A stretch of 64,000 bases of DNA. Source: Thermoanaerobaculum sp. GTDB lineage: Bacteria; Acidobacteriota; Thermoanaerobaculia; Multivoradales; UBA5704. Where the stretch lies: contig JAJKHS010000160.1 of assembly GCA_021154885.1 (NCBI GenBank), forward strand, positions 1 through 64,000, written 5' to 3'. Below the pieces are notes generated by a model. The model did no database searches and had not been told where the DNA came from. It saw only the letters and a list, made by a program, of their open reading frames with translations. The number at the start of each line of letters is the position of its first letter. Positions within the stretch are counted from its first letter, which is position 1. Positions 27,596 to 36,653 of the stretch are shown piece by piece. A program made the position numbers and the translations under genes.

Positions 27596-28090
27596 TCAGC
27601 GAACCAGGGCCTCTTCGTTGACGTGGCTCTCGGCCAGCTCGGTGAGGCGCTCGTCCGTCTCCTCCTCCTCGCGCAGGGTCTGCTCGAGCAGCGAGACGTG
27701 CTGATCCCGGCCCAGCAGCTCGGCGTAGGTACGCACCGTGCCGTAGCCGGCGATCTCGTAGTGCTCCACCCGCTGGGCGGCGGCGATGAGGCCGGCGTCG
27801 ATGGCCGCGGGCTCGCCCTTCATCTTCATCATCTCCTCGCCTTCCTTGACCAGCCCCTTCATCCCCTCGCACTCTTTGCCCTTGGGGCTCTCCTGAAGGT
27901 CCTTGAAGATGCGCTCCAGGCGCTTCACGTGCTCCTCGGTCTGGCGCAGGTGGTCCTTGAACCCCTTGCGCAGGTCGGGCGCGGTGGCCTTCTCGGCCAT
28001 CTTGGGAAGCGCGTCGACGAGCTGCGTCTCGGCGCTGTAAAGGTCTTTGAGCTGCTCCAGGTACAGGTCCTTGAGGGATTCGAGCTTCAT
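27596..28090 (-). CDS. DUF892 / YciF-type ferritin-like protein
   Basis: A 164-residue helical protein starting LKDLYLEQLKDLYSAETQL, with EHVKRLERIF and VEHYEIAGYGTVRTYAELLG, typical of the YciF/YciE ferritin-like family with an acidic di-metal helix bundle. Members are induced by osmotic or general stress in enterobacteria. A sigma-54 type promoter lies ~70 bases upstream. The stop codon is next to a repeat. Confidence 0.88.
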   Translation of the reverse strand: MKLESLKDLYLEQLKDLYSAETQLVDALPKMAEKATAPDLRKGFKDHLRQTEEHVKRLERIFKDLQESPKGKECEGMKGLVKEGEEMMKMKGEPAAIDAGLIAAAQRVEHYEIAGYGTVRTYAELLGRDQHVSLLEQTLREEEETDERLTELAESHVNEEALVR

Positions 28091-28156
28091 GCTGCTGCCT
28101 CCTTGCCGTTCATTCCAGGTGAGTTGGGCGCAACGTCGCGCCCGGCCCTGGAAAAC

Positions 28157-28172
28157 CGCAAGATCCGTGCCG
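28157..28172 (-). promoter_or_regulatory. Sigma-54 type promoter upstream of DUF892 gene
   Basis: Minus strand CGGCACGGATCTTGCG matches TGGCACG-N4-TTGC with only the first base different and has GG-N10-GC spacing. Confidence 0.65.
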
Positions 28173-28196
28173 GTGTTTTTCGTCCCAGCGTTTCGA

Positions 28197-29048
28197 TCAC
28201 GACCGGCTGTGGGCGTGGCCGTATTTGATCAGCGCCACGAACACGATGCCGCCGACGACGTTGCCGAGGGTGGACCAGAAGAGGAACTTGCCGAAATCGG
28301 CGAGGTCCGCGCCTTGTCCGATGAAGACGCCCGCCAGCACTTCGGCGGCCCCGGCCATGCAGTGATGGAGATGGAGGAAGCCGATCGCGAAGGTTACCAG
28401 CCAGACGATGAAGATCTGGCCGATCGTGTCGCGGCTCGCCGCCACCAGCCAGGAGAGGAGGCCCATGAGCCAGCCGGCCAGGATGCCGGAGAGCAGGATG
28501 ACCCAGCCCGGGTGGTCCACCATGCCGGCGGCGATCTCGCCGAAGGCCCGCGGCGCGATAACGCCGAGCCGCGGCCCGGTGAACGCGGCGAAGGCCGCGA
28601 AGGCCGTGGCGCCGATCAGGTTGGCGGCGTAGATCAGCCCCCAGAGCCGGCCGAGCTGACGCAGCGAGGCACGGCCGTCGAGCACCGGCAGCACGGCCAG
28701 CGTCGTGTGCTCGGTGAACAGCTCCGAGCGGCCGAGGATCACGAAGAGGAACCCCGCGGAGTACATGTTGGCCACCAGCATCTCGGAGACGGCATGCGGC
28801 AGCGTGTCCTCGGTCAGGGTGCGCATGGTGGCCATCAGCAGCAGGCTCAGGGAGACGTCGAGGCCGGCCGAGAGGCCGGAGAGGAAGAGGTTGGGGGCGG
28901 GGCGCTCGAGCTCAGTGATGCCGGCCTGGATCTGCTGCTCGAGGATGGTCTCGTAGCTCTTCTGCGGCTCCTCGCCCTTCTCCTTCTCCTGCTGGCGCTC
29001 GCGGCGGGCGCCCGGTTCCTCGAGGGAGTCGTCCAGGTCGTCCGCCAC
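28197..29048 (-). CDS. Formate/nitrite transporter family channel
   Basis: A 283-residue membrane protein: charged N-terminal tail (~1-45), then six hydrophobic segments with FNT features such as LNLFLSGLSAG-like opening, NMYSAGFLFVILGRSELFTEHT and HHCMAGAAEVLAGV. It resembles the YfdC branch rather than FocA or NirC, so the substrate is uncertain. It begins 3 bases after the methyltransferase stop, so the two are an operon. Confidence 0.85.
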   Translation of the reverse strand: MADDLDDSLEEPGARRERQQEKEKGEEPQKSYETILEQQIQAGITELERPAPNLFLSGLSAGLDVSLSLLLMATMRTLTEDTLPHAVSEMLVANMYSAGFLFVILGRSELFTEHTTLAVLPVLDGRASLRQLGRLWGLIYAANLIGATAFAAFAAFTGPRLGVIAPRAFGEIAAGMVDHPGWVILLSGILAGWLMGLLSWLVAASRDTIGQIFIVWLVTFAIGFLHLHHCMAGAAEVLAGVFIGQGADLADFGKFLFWSTLGNVVGGIVFVALIKYGHAHSRS

Positions 29049-29051
29049 CGG

Positions 29052-29876
29052 CTAGCCGCCGTTCCCGCCGGCCCCGCCGTTCCCGCCAGGCAACGGCCGG
29101 CCGGTGGCGATGCGCAGCTCGGTCTCGATCCAGGCCGTCTCCTCGCACGGCGGAGCGGGCTCGCAGACGTAAATCTCGTGGCCCGGCCGCTCCAGCACCG
29201 CGAGCCCCGACGAGCGCAGCATCGCCTCGACGGCGGCGTGGTTGGGGGCCCACCAGTTGGTGGGATCCCCGGCCACGCGGCGCTCGATGAAGGCCATCTT
29301 CGGCCAGCCCGGCTCCAGCATCACGTTCCGCTCGTCGATGGGCAGGTCGGCCGGCGGCTCGCAGACCTCCTCGCCGGGCATGGTGAGCGTCTGGAAGACC
29401 ATCCGCCGCCGCACCTTGCGGGCCACGATGTCCAGCCCCAGGAGCGGATAGCGCAGGTGGTAGAGCACGCCCATGAAGAGGACGAGGTCCCACTGCTCGG
29501 CGCGCGCCACGAGGTCGTAGACCTGCATCCGCTCGAAGTGCACCCGGTCCACGAGGCCGAACTGCCGGGCCGCCCAGCGCGCCTGCTCCAGATAGTGGGG
29601 ATCATGGTCGATGCCGGTGACGAGGGCGCCCCGGCGGGCCAGCTCGAACGAGTAGAAGCCGGCGTTGCAGCCGATGTCCAGCGCCGTCCAGCCCGTGAGG
29701 TCGGCCGGCAGGTGGTCCCGGATCTGCTCCCACTTGAAGGTCGGGAAGTCGCCCAGGAAATGGTCGGGAATGGTCTGCGTGCCGTCCGGCAGGTGGAGAT
29801 TGTGGAACCAGGGGCCCAGGGCCGCGATCTCATCCGCCAGGGATGACTTCGTTTCCAACGAGAGGTCGGTCATCAT
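29052..29876 (-). CDS. SAM-dependent methyltransferase, CmoB-like fold
   Basis: Encodes ~274 residues. SAM-binding motif I is LDIGCNAGFYSFEL, followed by VTGIDHDPHYLEQAR and a post-motif LVLFMGVLYHLRYP, as in CmoB and related enzymes. The C-terminus ends in a glycine/asparagine-rich tail (PGGNGGAGGNGG). Substrate unknown. The ATG could be 29876 or 29873; no clear SD is present, and a sigma-54 type promoter lies only ~15 bases upstream. Confidence 0.75.
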   Translation of the reverse strand: MMTDLSLETKSSLADEIAALGPWFHNLHLPDGTQTIPDHFLGDFPTFKWEQIRDHLPADLTGWTALDIGCNAGFYSFELARRGALVTGIDHDPHYLEQARWAARQFGLVDRVHFERMQVYDLVARAEQWDLVLFMGVLYHLRYPLLGLDIVARKVRRRMVFQTLTMPGEEVCEPPADLPIDERNVMLEPGWPKMAFIERRVAGDPTNWWAPNHAAVEAMLRSSGLAVLERPGHEIYVCEPAPPCEETAWIETELRIATGRPLPGGNGGAGGNGG

Positions 29877-29890
29877 GCCCGGCCGGGGAC

Positions 29891-29906
29891 AGCAAATCGC
29901 GTGCCC
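29891..29906 (-). promoter_or_regulatory. Sigma-54 type promoter upstream of methyltransferase-FNT pair
   Basis: Minus strand GGGCACGCGATTTGCT matches the consensus except for the first base, with GG-N10-GC. It leaves a very short leader before the predicted start. Confidence 0.55.
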
Positions 29907-29921
29907 TGGTTCCCCTCTCAA

Positions 29922-30323
29922 TCAGTCCGCCGGCACCGGTCCCGGACCTTCGAGCTTGAAATGCGGGTTCTCGATGATGCCGAGGAGGTTGCCGAAGGGA
30001 TCGGTCACCGTGGCGACCTTGATGCCGCCGCCGACCTCCTGCACGCCTTCGTGCTCGCCGGCGCCGTGGCGGAGGGCATGCAGGAAAGCCACCTCCGCGT
30101 CGGCGACGCCCCAGTAGGCCACCACGCCGCCGGGGCCGGGCTTCACCTTCGAGACGTCAGGATTGAGCCCCAACTCGAAGCCGCCGACGTTGAAGCCGAC
30201 GTAGAACGGCTCGTCGAAGTACGGCTCGGTGCCGAAGAGCGCGCTGTACCACGCCTTCGCCTTCTCGAGGTCGTTCACCGTGTAGATGGCCGTGCGCAGG
30301 CCGAGGAACGGTTGCTGGTCCAT
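29922..30323 (-). CDS. VOC-superfamily (glyoxalase/bleomycin-resistance fold) protein
   Basis: A 133-residue single-module VOC protein with RTAIYTVNDLEKAKAWYSALFG at the start and TVTDPFGNLLGIIENP at the end, the two beta-alpha-beta-beta-beta halves. Substrate not predictable. It lies 15 bases downstream of the AHSA1-type gene, so probably co-transcribed. Confidence 0.85.
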   Translation of the reverse strand: MDQQPFLGLRTAIYTVNDLEKAKAWYSALFGTEPYFDEPFYVGFNVGGFELGLNPDVSKVKPGPGGVVAYWGVADAEVAFLHALRHGAGEHEGVQEVGGGIKVATVTDPFGNLLGIIENPHFKLEGPGPVPAD

Positions 30324-30338
30324 CGATGAGTCTCCTCC

Positions 30339-30881
30339 CTATGCTTTTGTTTCCAGGGTCTCGCGCAGCCGGTCGAGCGCCTCGCTCCACCAGGCCTTGC
30401 GGCGGGCCGCCTCCTGGGCATCCGGCAGCTTCTTGTGATCGACCGCCACCTGGCTCTTCGCCTCGCCCTTGGGGTAGAAGTTGACCTCCGCGTTCGTGCC
30501 GTCGCCCCAGGCGATGCGCAGCGACTTGTCCGGCGTGGCCTTGCGGACGGTGAAGTCCGCGTCCGGCAGCCAGCGCTGGCGGAGCGCCTCGTCGGTCCAG
30601 GCGGCGAAGAGGCGGCTCACGGGCACGGCGATCGTGCGGCTGCCGCTCACCTGGAAGCCGGCGGGCGTCTCGTGCTTCACCCGCTTGCCCCGCGCCCGCT
30701 CGTAGGTCACCGTCACCATCTGCTGCCACCACGGGCCGACCCCGGGCTGGCCGCTCAGCCAGGCGACGACCTGCTGGTGGTCCATCTCCCGGCAGCCCGC
30801 GGCGTCCAGGATGGCGAACCATTCATCCCACGTCTTCCCGGTCCTGGACTGCACGGCCTCGTCGCTCATGCGCTCCGCCAT
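30339..30881 (-). CDS. DUF4287-like plus AHSA1/SRPBCC-domain protein
   Basis: Encodes 180 residues. The first ~70 (VQSRTGKTWDEWFAILD, MDHQQVVAWL, WWQQMVTVTYERARG) match the DUF4287 type; the remainder (ISRTIAVPV-like SGSRTIAVPVSRLFAAWTD, RQRWLP) is an AHSA1/START-like fold. Function unknown; such pairs often accompany VOC proteins. The 5' end overlaps a 21-bp tandem repeat region upstream. Confidence 0.75.
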   Translation of the reverse strand: MAERMSDEAVQSRTGKTWDEWFAILDAAGCREMDHQQVVAWLSGQPGVGPWWQQMVTVTYERARGKRVKHETPAGFQVSGSRTIAVPVSRLFAAWTDEALRQRWLPDADFTVRKATPDKSLRIAWGDGTNAEVNFYPKGEAKSQVAVDHKKLPDAQEAARRKAWWSEALDRLRETLETKA

Positions 30882-30911
30882 GGCGTGGTCCCCCTTCGGT
30901 TGCGGGAGAGA

Positions 30912-31142
30912 GTAGCAGGTCGCTCGCCCCGCGAATCAGGTCCTCTGATCCGCGGATTGAATGCGCGGACCCGCGGGTCGAGTCACTTGCCCCGCGAGTC
31001 GGGTCATCCGCAACTCGGGTCAGCTCATCCACAACTCGAATGAGGTCATCCGCAACGCGGGTCAAGCCACTCACAACTCGGATGAGGTCGTCTGCAACGC
31101 GGGTCAAGTCATTCGCCCCGCGGATCCAGTCATCCGCGACCG
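30912..31142. repeat. Minisatellite: eleven 21-bp units
   Basis: Exactly eleven degenerate 21-bp units fill 231 bases; typical units are GGGTCAAGCCACTCACAACTC and GAATGAGGTCATCCGCAACGC, with alternating types so that a 42-bp period is also visible. Because 21 is a multiple of three, both strands stay open; the minus strand would read heptads such as TRVADDL and IRVVDEL. It occupies nearly the whole 306-base gap between 30881 and 31188. Confidence 0.85.
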
Positions 31143-31187
31143 TTGCGAACCGCCTTCGGCCGCCTGTTCATGAGATCCTAGGCCGCC

Positions 31188-32123
31188 GTGGATCTCCTGA
31201 AGACGTTCGTCCTGGCCTTATTCGCCTCGACCGCTCCGGCGGCCGGCTGGACGCTCGTCGACTGCCCGCCGGAGGTGGTGAAGACGTGGGCCCCCCAGGA
31301 GACGGCCCTGCGGGCGGCCAGGCCGGGAGATCCCCTCTATCTTCCCAGGCCCTTTCCCAAGGCCAGGGAGGAGGTCGTCCAGGACTACGTCCACGAATTC
31401 CAGCGGCTCCTGAAGGACACTCCACCCGCGTCACTCCCCAAGGGCGCGGCGGCCGTTCTGGAGGGGATGCGGAGAGGGACCCTGCGCTACGACGTCCTGC
31501 GGATCGTGAACTGGTCGCCCACGCGCTGCGTCAAGGAGCGCCGGCTGGACGCCTACCATCTCCTCCGCGTCGTCGACGGGCGCAGCGGTCTGGAGATCAC
31601 CCGCTCGGTCCTCGACGAGAGCGGCCGCCTCACCGTCATTTCGACGACGATGGAGGACGAGCGGACGGACTCCCCAGCGCGCCAGGAGGTCCGGCTCCGT
31701 CCCCCCGACGTGGCGTTGCGGGACGGGAAGGCGCGATTCAGAATCCGCGGCGAATCTCCGCAGTACGTGACCACGTTCGGGACGCTCCGCTGCACCACCT
31801 TCGCACCCTGCCTGGCGTTCCGCGGTGCGGGGCACGTCTATCTCATCTCCTATGACGGGGACCTTTTCGAGATCGACCAGAAGGGCCGGCGTCTGGAGAT
31901 GGGCAAGGACATCGGCTCGCCGGAGCTGAACGATCCCATCCTCAAATCCCTGGGGCCGGAGGGACGGGTGGTTTCGTTGGGGGGGAAGGTGTTTACGCCG
32001 GCGCGGCGGGTGGGGCAGGGACAGCAGGGACTCCAGGGACAACAGGGACACGGCAGATCCAGCCTCGGACCTCTTGTCCCTGGAGTCCCTGGAGTCCCTG
32101 CTGTCCCTGGAGTCCCTCTCTGA
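31188..32123 (+). CDS. Secreted protein of unknown function with repeat-encoded C-terminus
   Basis: Encodes 311 residues from GTG at 31188; no good SD. A short signal peptide (LLKTFVLALFASTAPAAG) is followed by a soluble domain with three or four Cys that I do not recognise. The last ~35 residues (QGQQGLQGQQG, VPGVPGVPAVPGVP) are encoded by a 9-bp-unit repeat element, so the natural stop was probably displaced by its insertion. Confidence 0.6.
   Translation: MDLLKTFVLALFASTAPAAGWTLVDCPPEVVKTWAPQETALRAARPGDPLYLPRPFPKAREEVVQDYVHEFQRLLKDTPPASLPKGAAAVLEGMRRGTLRYDVLRIVNWSPTRCVKERRLDAYHLLRVVDGRSGLEITRSVLDESGRLTVISTTMEDERTDSPARQEVRLRPPDVALRDGKARFRIRGESPQYVTTFGTLRCTTFAPCLAFRGAGHVYLISYDGDLFEIDQKGRRLEMGKDIGSPELNDPILKSLGPEGRVVSLGGKVFTPARRVGQGQQGLQGQQGHGRSSLGPLVPGVPGVPAVPGVPL
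32016..32117. repeat. GGGAC-type 9-bp-unit inverted repeat element, copy 1
   Basis: Left arm of tandem units (CAGGGACAG, CAGGGACTC, CAGGGACAA) and right arm of the complement (TGTCCCTGGAGTCCCTGG...) form a long hairpin around ~20 unpaired bases. It lies between convergent genes and encodes the end of the upstream protein. A second copy is at 48696-48779. Confidence 0.85.
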
Positions 32124-32147
32124 AACCGATCCGGACCCGCCCGCCCC

Positions 32148-33239
32148 TCACGCCGCCACGTGCCGTTCGAGCAGGCTCAGGGCGTAGCCCTCCAGCTCTT
32201 CGGCGCGGTGGGCGGCGGTGTGCTCGTGGAGGACGCGGGCGCGGGCGCGCTGGCCGAGGGCGCGGCGCTCGGCTTCGGGAATCCCCTGCAGGTATTGCAG
32301 CACCTGGCCCGGCGTGCGCGCGGTCAGGATCTCCTCGCCGATGCGGAAGAAGGTGCCGAGGCCCGGCCACTCGTCGCTGATGATCGGCGTCGCGCAAGCC
32401 GCCGCTTCGAACAGACGGACGCTGGGCGAGAAGCCCGCGGCCACCATGTCCGCCCGCGTGATGTTCAAGGTGAAGCGCTGCTGGTTGTAGAAGCGGGAGT
32501 GTTTCTTCGGCTCCAGGTGCTCGAAGCGCTTCACGTTTTTCGGCCAGCGGATCTCTTTCGGATACTGCGGCCCGGCCACGGCGAAGCGACCGGCGGACCA
32601 GCGGCGGGCGGGCTCGACGAGGAGCCGCTCCAGCGCCGGCTGGCGGTCGTCGCTGTAGGTGCCCATGTAGCCAAGGTCCCACTTGGGCGCCAACGCTTCG
32701 GGCCGGTACAGGCCAGGGTCGAAGGAGCAGTAGAGCGGCCGGGCCATGGGCGAGCCGTAGCGGCGCTCGAGGCTCTTGAGCGTCGGGCCGCCGGTGAAGG
32801 AGAGATAGGCGTGGTAGCGCGGGATGAGGTCGGGGGTGATGTACTCGTGATCGCCCCGCGAGAGCTTGGCCAGCGTCACCGGCGTATCGATGTCGTAGAA
32901 GGCGGTGACGCCCGTGGCGGTGTCCGTCACCCACTGGCCGGCCTCGACGCCCTGGGGGACGTAGGAGCCGACGATGACGAAGTCGGCCCGGCGCACGGCG
33001 GGGCCGAAGCGGTCCTTGAGCTCCTCCAGGCTGGTGTAGAGCTCGGTGCGGCCGTAGGGCGGCGCGGGGAGGTCGCGGTTTTCGGCATACCAGGGCTGGT
33101 CGCGCTCCAGGAAGAGGACGCGGTGCCCCCGGGCCGCGAGCTCGCGCACCAGCCCGCGGTAGGTGGTGGCGTGGCCGTTGCCCCACGAGGAGGTGATGGA
33201 GAGGCCCAGGACGACGACGTCGAGCGGCTCGCGTCTCAC
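32148..33239 (-). CDS. CgeB-like glycosyltransferase (third of three paralogues)
   Basis: Encodes 363 residues. The N-terminus VVVLGLSITSSWGNGHATTYRGLVREL and the C-terminal RLFEAAACATPIISDEWPGLGTFF match the CgeB/GT4-like two-domain fold. It shares the opening pattern (W-N/G-x-A-T-x-Y-R-G) with its upstream neighbour. The start is GTG overlapping the preceding stop (GTGA). It probably glycosylates a surface molecule; donor unknown. Confidence 0.8.
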   Translation of the reverse strand: MRREPLDVVVLGLSITSSWGNGHATTYRGLVRELAARGHRVLFLERDQPWYAENRDLPAPPYGRTELYTSLEELKDRFGPAVRRADFVIVGSYVPQGVEAGQWVTDTATGVTAFYDIDTPVTLAKLSRGDHEYITPDLIPRYHAYLSFTGGPTLKSLERRYGSPMARPLYCSFDPGLYRPEALAPKWDLGYMGTYSDDRQPALERLLVEPARRWSAGRFAVAGPQYPKEIRWPKNVKRFEHLEPKKHSRFYNQQRFTLNITRADMVAAGFSPSVRLFEAAACATPIISDEWPGLGTFFRIGEEILTARTPGQVLQYLQGIPEAERRALGQRARARVLHEHTAAHRAEELEGYALSLLERHVAA

Positions 33240-34363
33240 GGCAGTGCCTCCAGGCCGGCGGTGGAGAGGGCGCCGGCGCCCTTGGGAGATCGCAGTCCCA
33301 GAACGGATTCGACCTGCGCCGCCCGATGGGCATAGGTATGCTCGGCGAGGATCCGCCGCCGCGCCGCTCTCCCGATCCGGCGGGCCGTCTCGGGGTCGAG
33401 GTCCCGGAGCCGGGCCGCCACTTCGCCGCCGCCGGCCGCCACCAGCACCTCCCGCTCCGGCTCCAGGAACATCTCGATGCCTTCCCACGCGTCGGTGATC
33501 AGGCAGGCGCCGGCCCCCGCGGCTTCGAAGACGCGGGTGGCCGGCGAGAAGCCGTAGCGGGCCATGCTCTCGCGGCTGATGTTGAGCACCGCCAGGGGGG
33601 TGCAGTTGAACGCATTGTGATCGCGGGTGTAGACGTGCCCCAGAAGTTGGACGTTGGCCGGCAGCGGCTTGTCCCCCCAGCCGTTGCCGCCCAGCAGAAA
33701 GCGGCGCTCGGGGCACTGGACCGCCGCCTGCAAGAAGAACTCCTCGACCCGCGCCTCGCGGTCCGGCAGGCGGTTGCCCAGGAAGCCGAGGTCGGCCGCA
33801 AAGCGCGGGTCGGGCGCGACCGGGTGGTGGGTGGTGGGGTCCAGGGCATTGTAGATGGGTACGCACTCGCGGGCGCCGAAGCGTTTGTAGGCCTTCACGA
33901 CCGGCTCGCCGCCGCCGTAGGTGAGAACGAAGTCGTAGCGGTGCACCAGCGGCCGGAACGGATCGCGGGGGGAGCTCTCCAGGCGGTCCAGGGTGGCGGG
34001 GGCGTCCACGTCCCAGAAGACCGCGAGGCCGCCGGGCTCCCGCAACTCCAGCACCGCCGCCTCCAGCAGCTCGTCGAATACTCCCACGCCGCTCGCCTTG
34101 ACGACCATGTCGGCCCCTCGCGCGTCCTCCAGCGCCCGCAGCACCCCGCGATCGTCGGCAGGATAGACGACGACCCGCGCCCATTCCGGGTCGGGGATGT
34201 CACGGTGCTGTTGCCGCTCGAAGGCGTCGGGCTCGTAGAAGGTGATGCGGTGGCCGCGCTCGGCCAGCGCCCGCAGGATGCCGCGGTAGTAGGTGGCGGC
34301 GCCGTTCCAGTAGGCGGAGACGAGGCTCGATCCGAAGAAGGCGATATGCAGTCCGGCGCTCAT
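33236..34363 (-). CDS. CgeB-like glycosyltransferase (second paralogue)
   Basis: Encodes 375 residues with IAFFGSSLVSAYWNGAATYYRG at the N-terminus, VVKASGVGVFDELLE, and the donor-site region RVFEAAGAGACLITDAWEGIEMF. It has the same fold as the neighbours on both sides. ATGA overlap with the upstream gene and GTGA overlap with the downstream gene indicate tight translational coupling. Confidence 0.8.
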   Translation of the reverse strand: MSAGLHIAFFGSSLVSAYWNGAATYYRGILRALAERGHRITFYEPDAFERQQHRDIPDPEWARVVVYPADDRGVLRALEDARGADMVVKASGVGVFDELLEAAVLELREPGGLAVFWDVDAPATLDRLESSPRDPFRPLVHRYDFVLTYGGGEPVVKAYKRFGARECVPIYNALDPTTHHPVAPDPRFAADLGFLGNRLPDREARVEEFFLQAAVQCPERRFLLGGNGWGDKPLPANVQLLGHVYTRDHNAFNCTPLAVLNISRESMARYGFSPATRVFEAAGAGACLITDAWEGIEMFLEPEREVLVAAGGGEVAARLRDLDPETARRIGRAARRRILAEHTYAHRAAQVESVLGLRSPKGAGALSTAGLEALP

Positions 34364-35502
34364 AGCAACCCCACTCCCAGGAAAGCGCCGGCCCGCAGCG
34401 AGGCGCCGCGGAGCTGGCGGTCGATGTTCAAGAGCTCGTCCACGCGATGAGCGCAGGTGTGGCGGTCCAGGATGGTCTCGCGGCCCGAGCGGGCGATCCG
34501 GGCCGCCAGCTCCCGGTCGTGCAGCAGGTCGCGAAGCAGGAGCTTCATCTCCTCGCCGTTGTGGGCCACCAGGTAGTCCTGGCCCGGGCGGAAGAGCCCC
34601 TCGGCATCGTCCCAGGGGGCGGAGATCAGGGGGATGCCGCAGGCCAGGGCCTCGAAGGGGCGGATGGTGGGGATCCCCGGCAGCGCCTCGACGTACGGCC
34701 GGCGGGGCACGTGAACGGTGACGGCGAAGCGGGCGAAAGTCCGCGGCACCTCGTGGTTGGGGAGCCAGCCGGCGTAGTCGATGCCCGCCTCGGCCAGGGC
34801 CCGCCGCCCCGCCTCGGGATAGCGCACGCCGTGGACGCGGGCGAAGAGCCCCAGCTCCCGCACCGGGCCGATGAGGAACCGGTGCAGCTCGGCCGTGCGT
34901 TCCTCGTCGCCCCAGTTGCCGATCCATACCAGGTCGCCCTGCCGGTCCTCGATACCCTGGGGATGGCGGGGGTAGAAGACGCGGGTATCGGCGGCCTCGT
35001 GCCAGGTCCAGGCCCGCCGCGCCCAGCCGTTCCTCAGGTAGAGGTCGCGGACGACGGCGCCGAAGGCCAGGACGCCGTCGTAGTCCGCCAGGTCGTAGGC
35101 GGCCATGGCCGCGGGATCGGTCGCCGAGCGGTGGTGGGTGTCGTGGAAGAGGAGGCGGTAGGTGCCGCCGTACCGGTGGTGGCGGCCGATGCGGCGCACC
35201 AGGCCGGGGTCGTTCCACTCGTGGACGATCACCAGGTCGGCGCCGTCCAGCTCGCGGTCCAGGTCGAGGGCCGCGGGGTCGTAGCGCCGGCTGGCGAGCG
35301 CGGGATAGGCGGCGTGGAAGCCGGCGACGGCCTCCTCGCCGTGATCGGCGACGAGGTTCTGCAGGCTCCAGGCGTCCCGCGGCTCGAAGACGAGAACCTC
35401 GTGGCCGCGCGAGATCAGCTCCGTGGCCACGCCGCGCAGGAAGTGGGCGTTGCCGTGGTTCCAGTCCGACAGCAACGAATGGACGAAGAGGGCGATGCGC
35501 AT
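34360..35502 (-). CDS. Glycosyltransferase of the same cluster (first paralogue)
   Basis: Encodes 380 residues with RIALFVHSLLSDWNHGNAHFLRG at the N-terminus, VIVHEWNDPGLVRRIG, and IRPFEALACGIPLISAPWDD in the donor domain. GT-B fold, CgeB/GT4-like. It starts 11 bases after the upstream GT4 stop. Confidence 0.8.
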   Translation of the reverse strand: MRIALFVHSLLSDWNHGNAHFLRGVATELISRGHEVLVFEPRDAWSLQNLVADHGEEAVAGFHAAYPALASRRYDPAALDLDRELDGADLVIVHEWNDPGLVRRIGRHHRYGGTYRLLFHDTHHRSATDPAAMAAYDLADYDGVLAFGAVVRDLYLRNGWARRAWTWHEAADTRVFYPRHPQGIEDRQGDLVWIGNWGDEERTAELHRFLIGPVRELGLFARVHGVRYPEAGRRALAEAGIDYAGWLPNHEVPRTFARFAVTVHVPRRPYVEALPGIPTIRPFEALACGIPLISAPWDDAEGLFRPGQDYLVAHNGEEMKLLLRDLLHDRELAARIARSGRETILDRHTCAHRVDELLNIDRQLRGASLRAGAFLGVGLL

Positions 35503-35513
35503 ACGCCCGCCGG

Positions 35514-36653
35514 TCAGACCGCGACCGGATAACCAGACGCCGTGTCGTCCAGAGCGGCGGACTGCTCCGCCAGGACCTCGCCGTAGGCCGCGAGGTAGGC
35601 CTCCACCATCTTGCCGGGCGTGAGCTGGAGCGCCCGGGCGCGGCCGCCGGCGGCGAGCGACGACCGGCGGTCCGGATCGTCGATGAGCCGCTGCACGGCG
35701 TCGGCCAGGGCCTCGGGGTCGTCGGGCGGCACGAGGATCGCCCGGTGACGCCAGATCTCCCGCAGGCTGGGGATGTCGCCCAGCACCAAGGCGCAGCCGG
35801 AGAGGGCGGCCTCCAGGATGGAGAGGCCGAAGGGCTCGTAGCGGGCCGGCAGGCAGTAGATGGCGGCGCGGCCGAGCCAGGCGCCGAGCGCCCGGGGGGA
35901 GAGCCGGCCGAGCAGCCGGGTGTGGTGCGGGCGGGCCTCGCCGCCGTCCGGGTGGTGGTTCTCGCCGGCCACGAAGACGGGCCAGGGGAGGCGCGGCGCC
36001 ACGGCCTCCAGGGCTTCGAGGTTCTTGGCCTCGTCCCACAGGCGGCCGGCGGCGAACACCATCGGCTCCTTGGCGCCGGGCTTGAACGTCTTGGCGTCGC
36101 GGCCGTTGTAGATCACCCGCGAGCGGCGGGGCTTGCCGTAGTGCTCGCCGAGGGCGGTGAGCATGGCCTCGGAGGGCGCGATCACCAGGTCCGCGGCCGC
36201 CAGGCCGGCGGCCACCTCGGCGGTGTAGCGCTCATACTCCTCGGGGGCGGGCTCGCCCTTGACGGCGCGCCACCAGGAGCGCACGCAGGAGTGGCCCACC
36301 ATCACCTTGGGCGCGCTCCAGGGCAGGGCGCCATGGGCGTAGCCATTGAGGTGGATGACGTCGGGGCCGATGCGCTCCTCCAGGCCCAGGAGCCACTCCC
36401 CCGCCTTCTCCATGTCGCGCCAGGGATCGTCCATCCACTCCAGCTTGAAGGTGCTCTCGAACACCTTGAGGCGGGGGATGCGCTCGACCTTCTCGCGCTG
36501 CGAGTCGTTCAAGGGATCGCCCATGGTCGCCAGGGCGACGTCGACACCGCGCTCCGTGAGGCCGAAGGCGAGGTCGACGGCGTAGGTCCACACGCCGCCC
36601 ATCGTGTCCGCGGTCATCAGGACCTTACGGGGAAGTGGATAGGTCTCAGTCAT
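35514..36653 (-). CDS. GT4-family glycosyltransferase
   Basis: A 379-residue GT-B enzyme. N-terminal MTADTMGGVWTYAVDLA resembles glycogen-synthase-like and trehalose-synthase-like acceptor domains. The donor half has VIYNGRDAKTF, FAAGRLWDEAKNLEAL and the EX7E motif in RYEPFGLSILEAALSG. It is the first gene of the glycosyltransferase run. The ATG is preceded by AGGAGGGGACCGGC. Confidence 0.88.
   Translation of the reverse strand: MTETYPLPRKVLMTADTMGGVWTYAVDLAFGLTERGVDVALATMGDPLNDSQREKVERIPRLKVFESTFKLEWMDDPWRDMEKAGEWLLGLEERIGPDVIHLNGYAHGALPWSAPKVMVGHSCVRSWWRAVKGEPAPEEYERYTAEVAAGLAAADLVIAPSEAMLTALGEHYGKPRRSRVIYNGRDAKTFKPGAKEPMVFAAGRLWDEAKNLEALEAVAPRLPWPVFVAGENHHPDGGEARPHHTRLLGRLSPRALGAWLGRAAIYCLPARYEPFGLSILEAALSGCALVLGDIPSLREIWRHRAILVPPDDPEALADAVQRLIDDPDRRSSLAAGGRARALQLTPGKMVEAYLAAYGEVLAEQSAALDDTASGYPVAV

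Noticed and set aside
30912-31142. CRISPR array
   Set aside because: The 21-bp units are directly adjacent without spacers and there are no cas genes.
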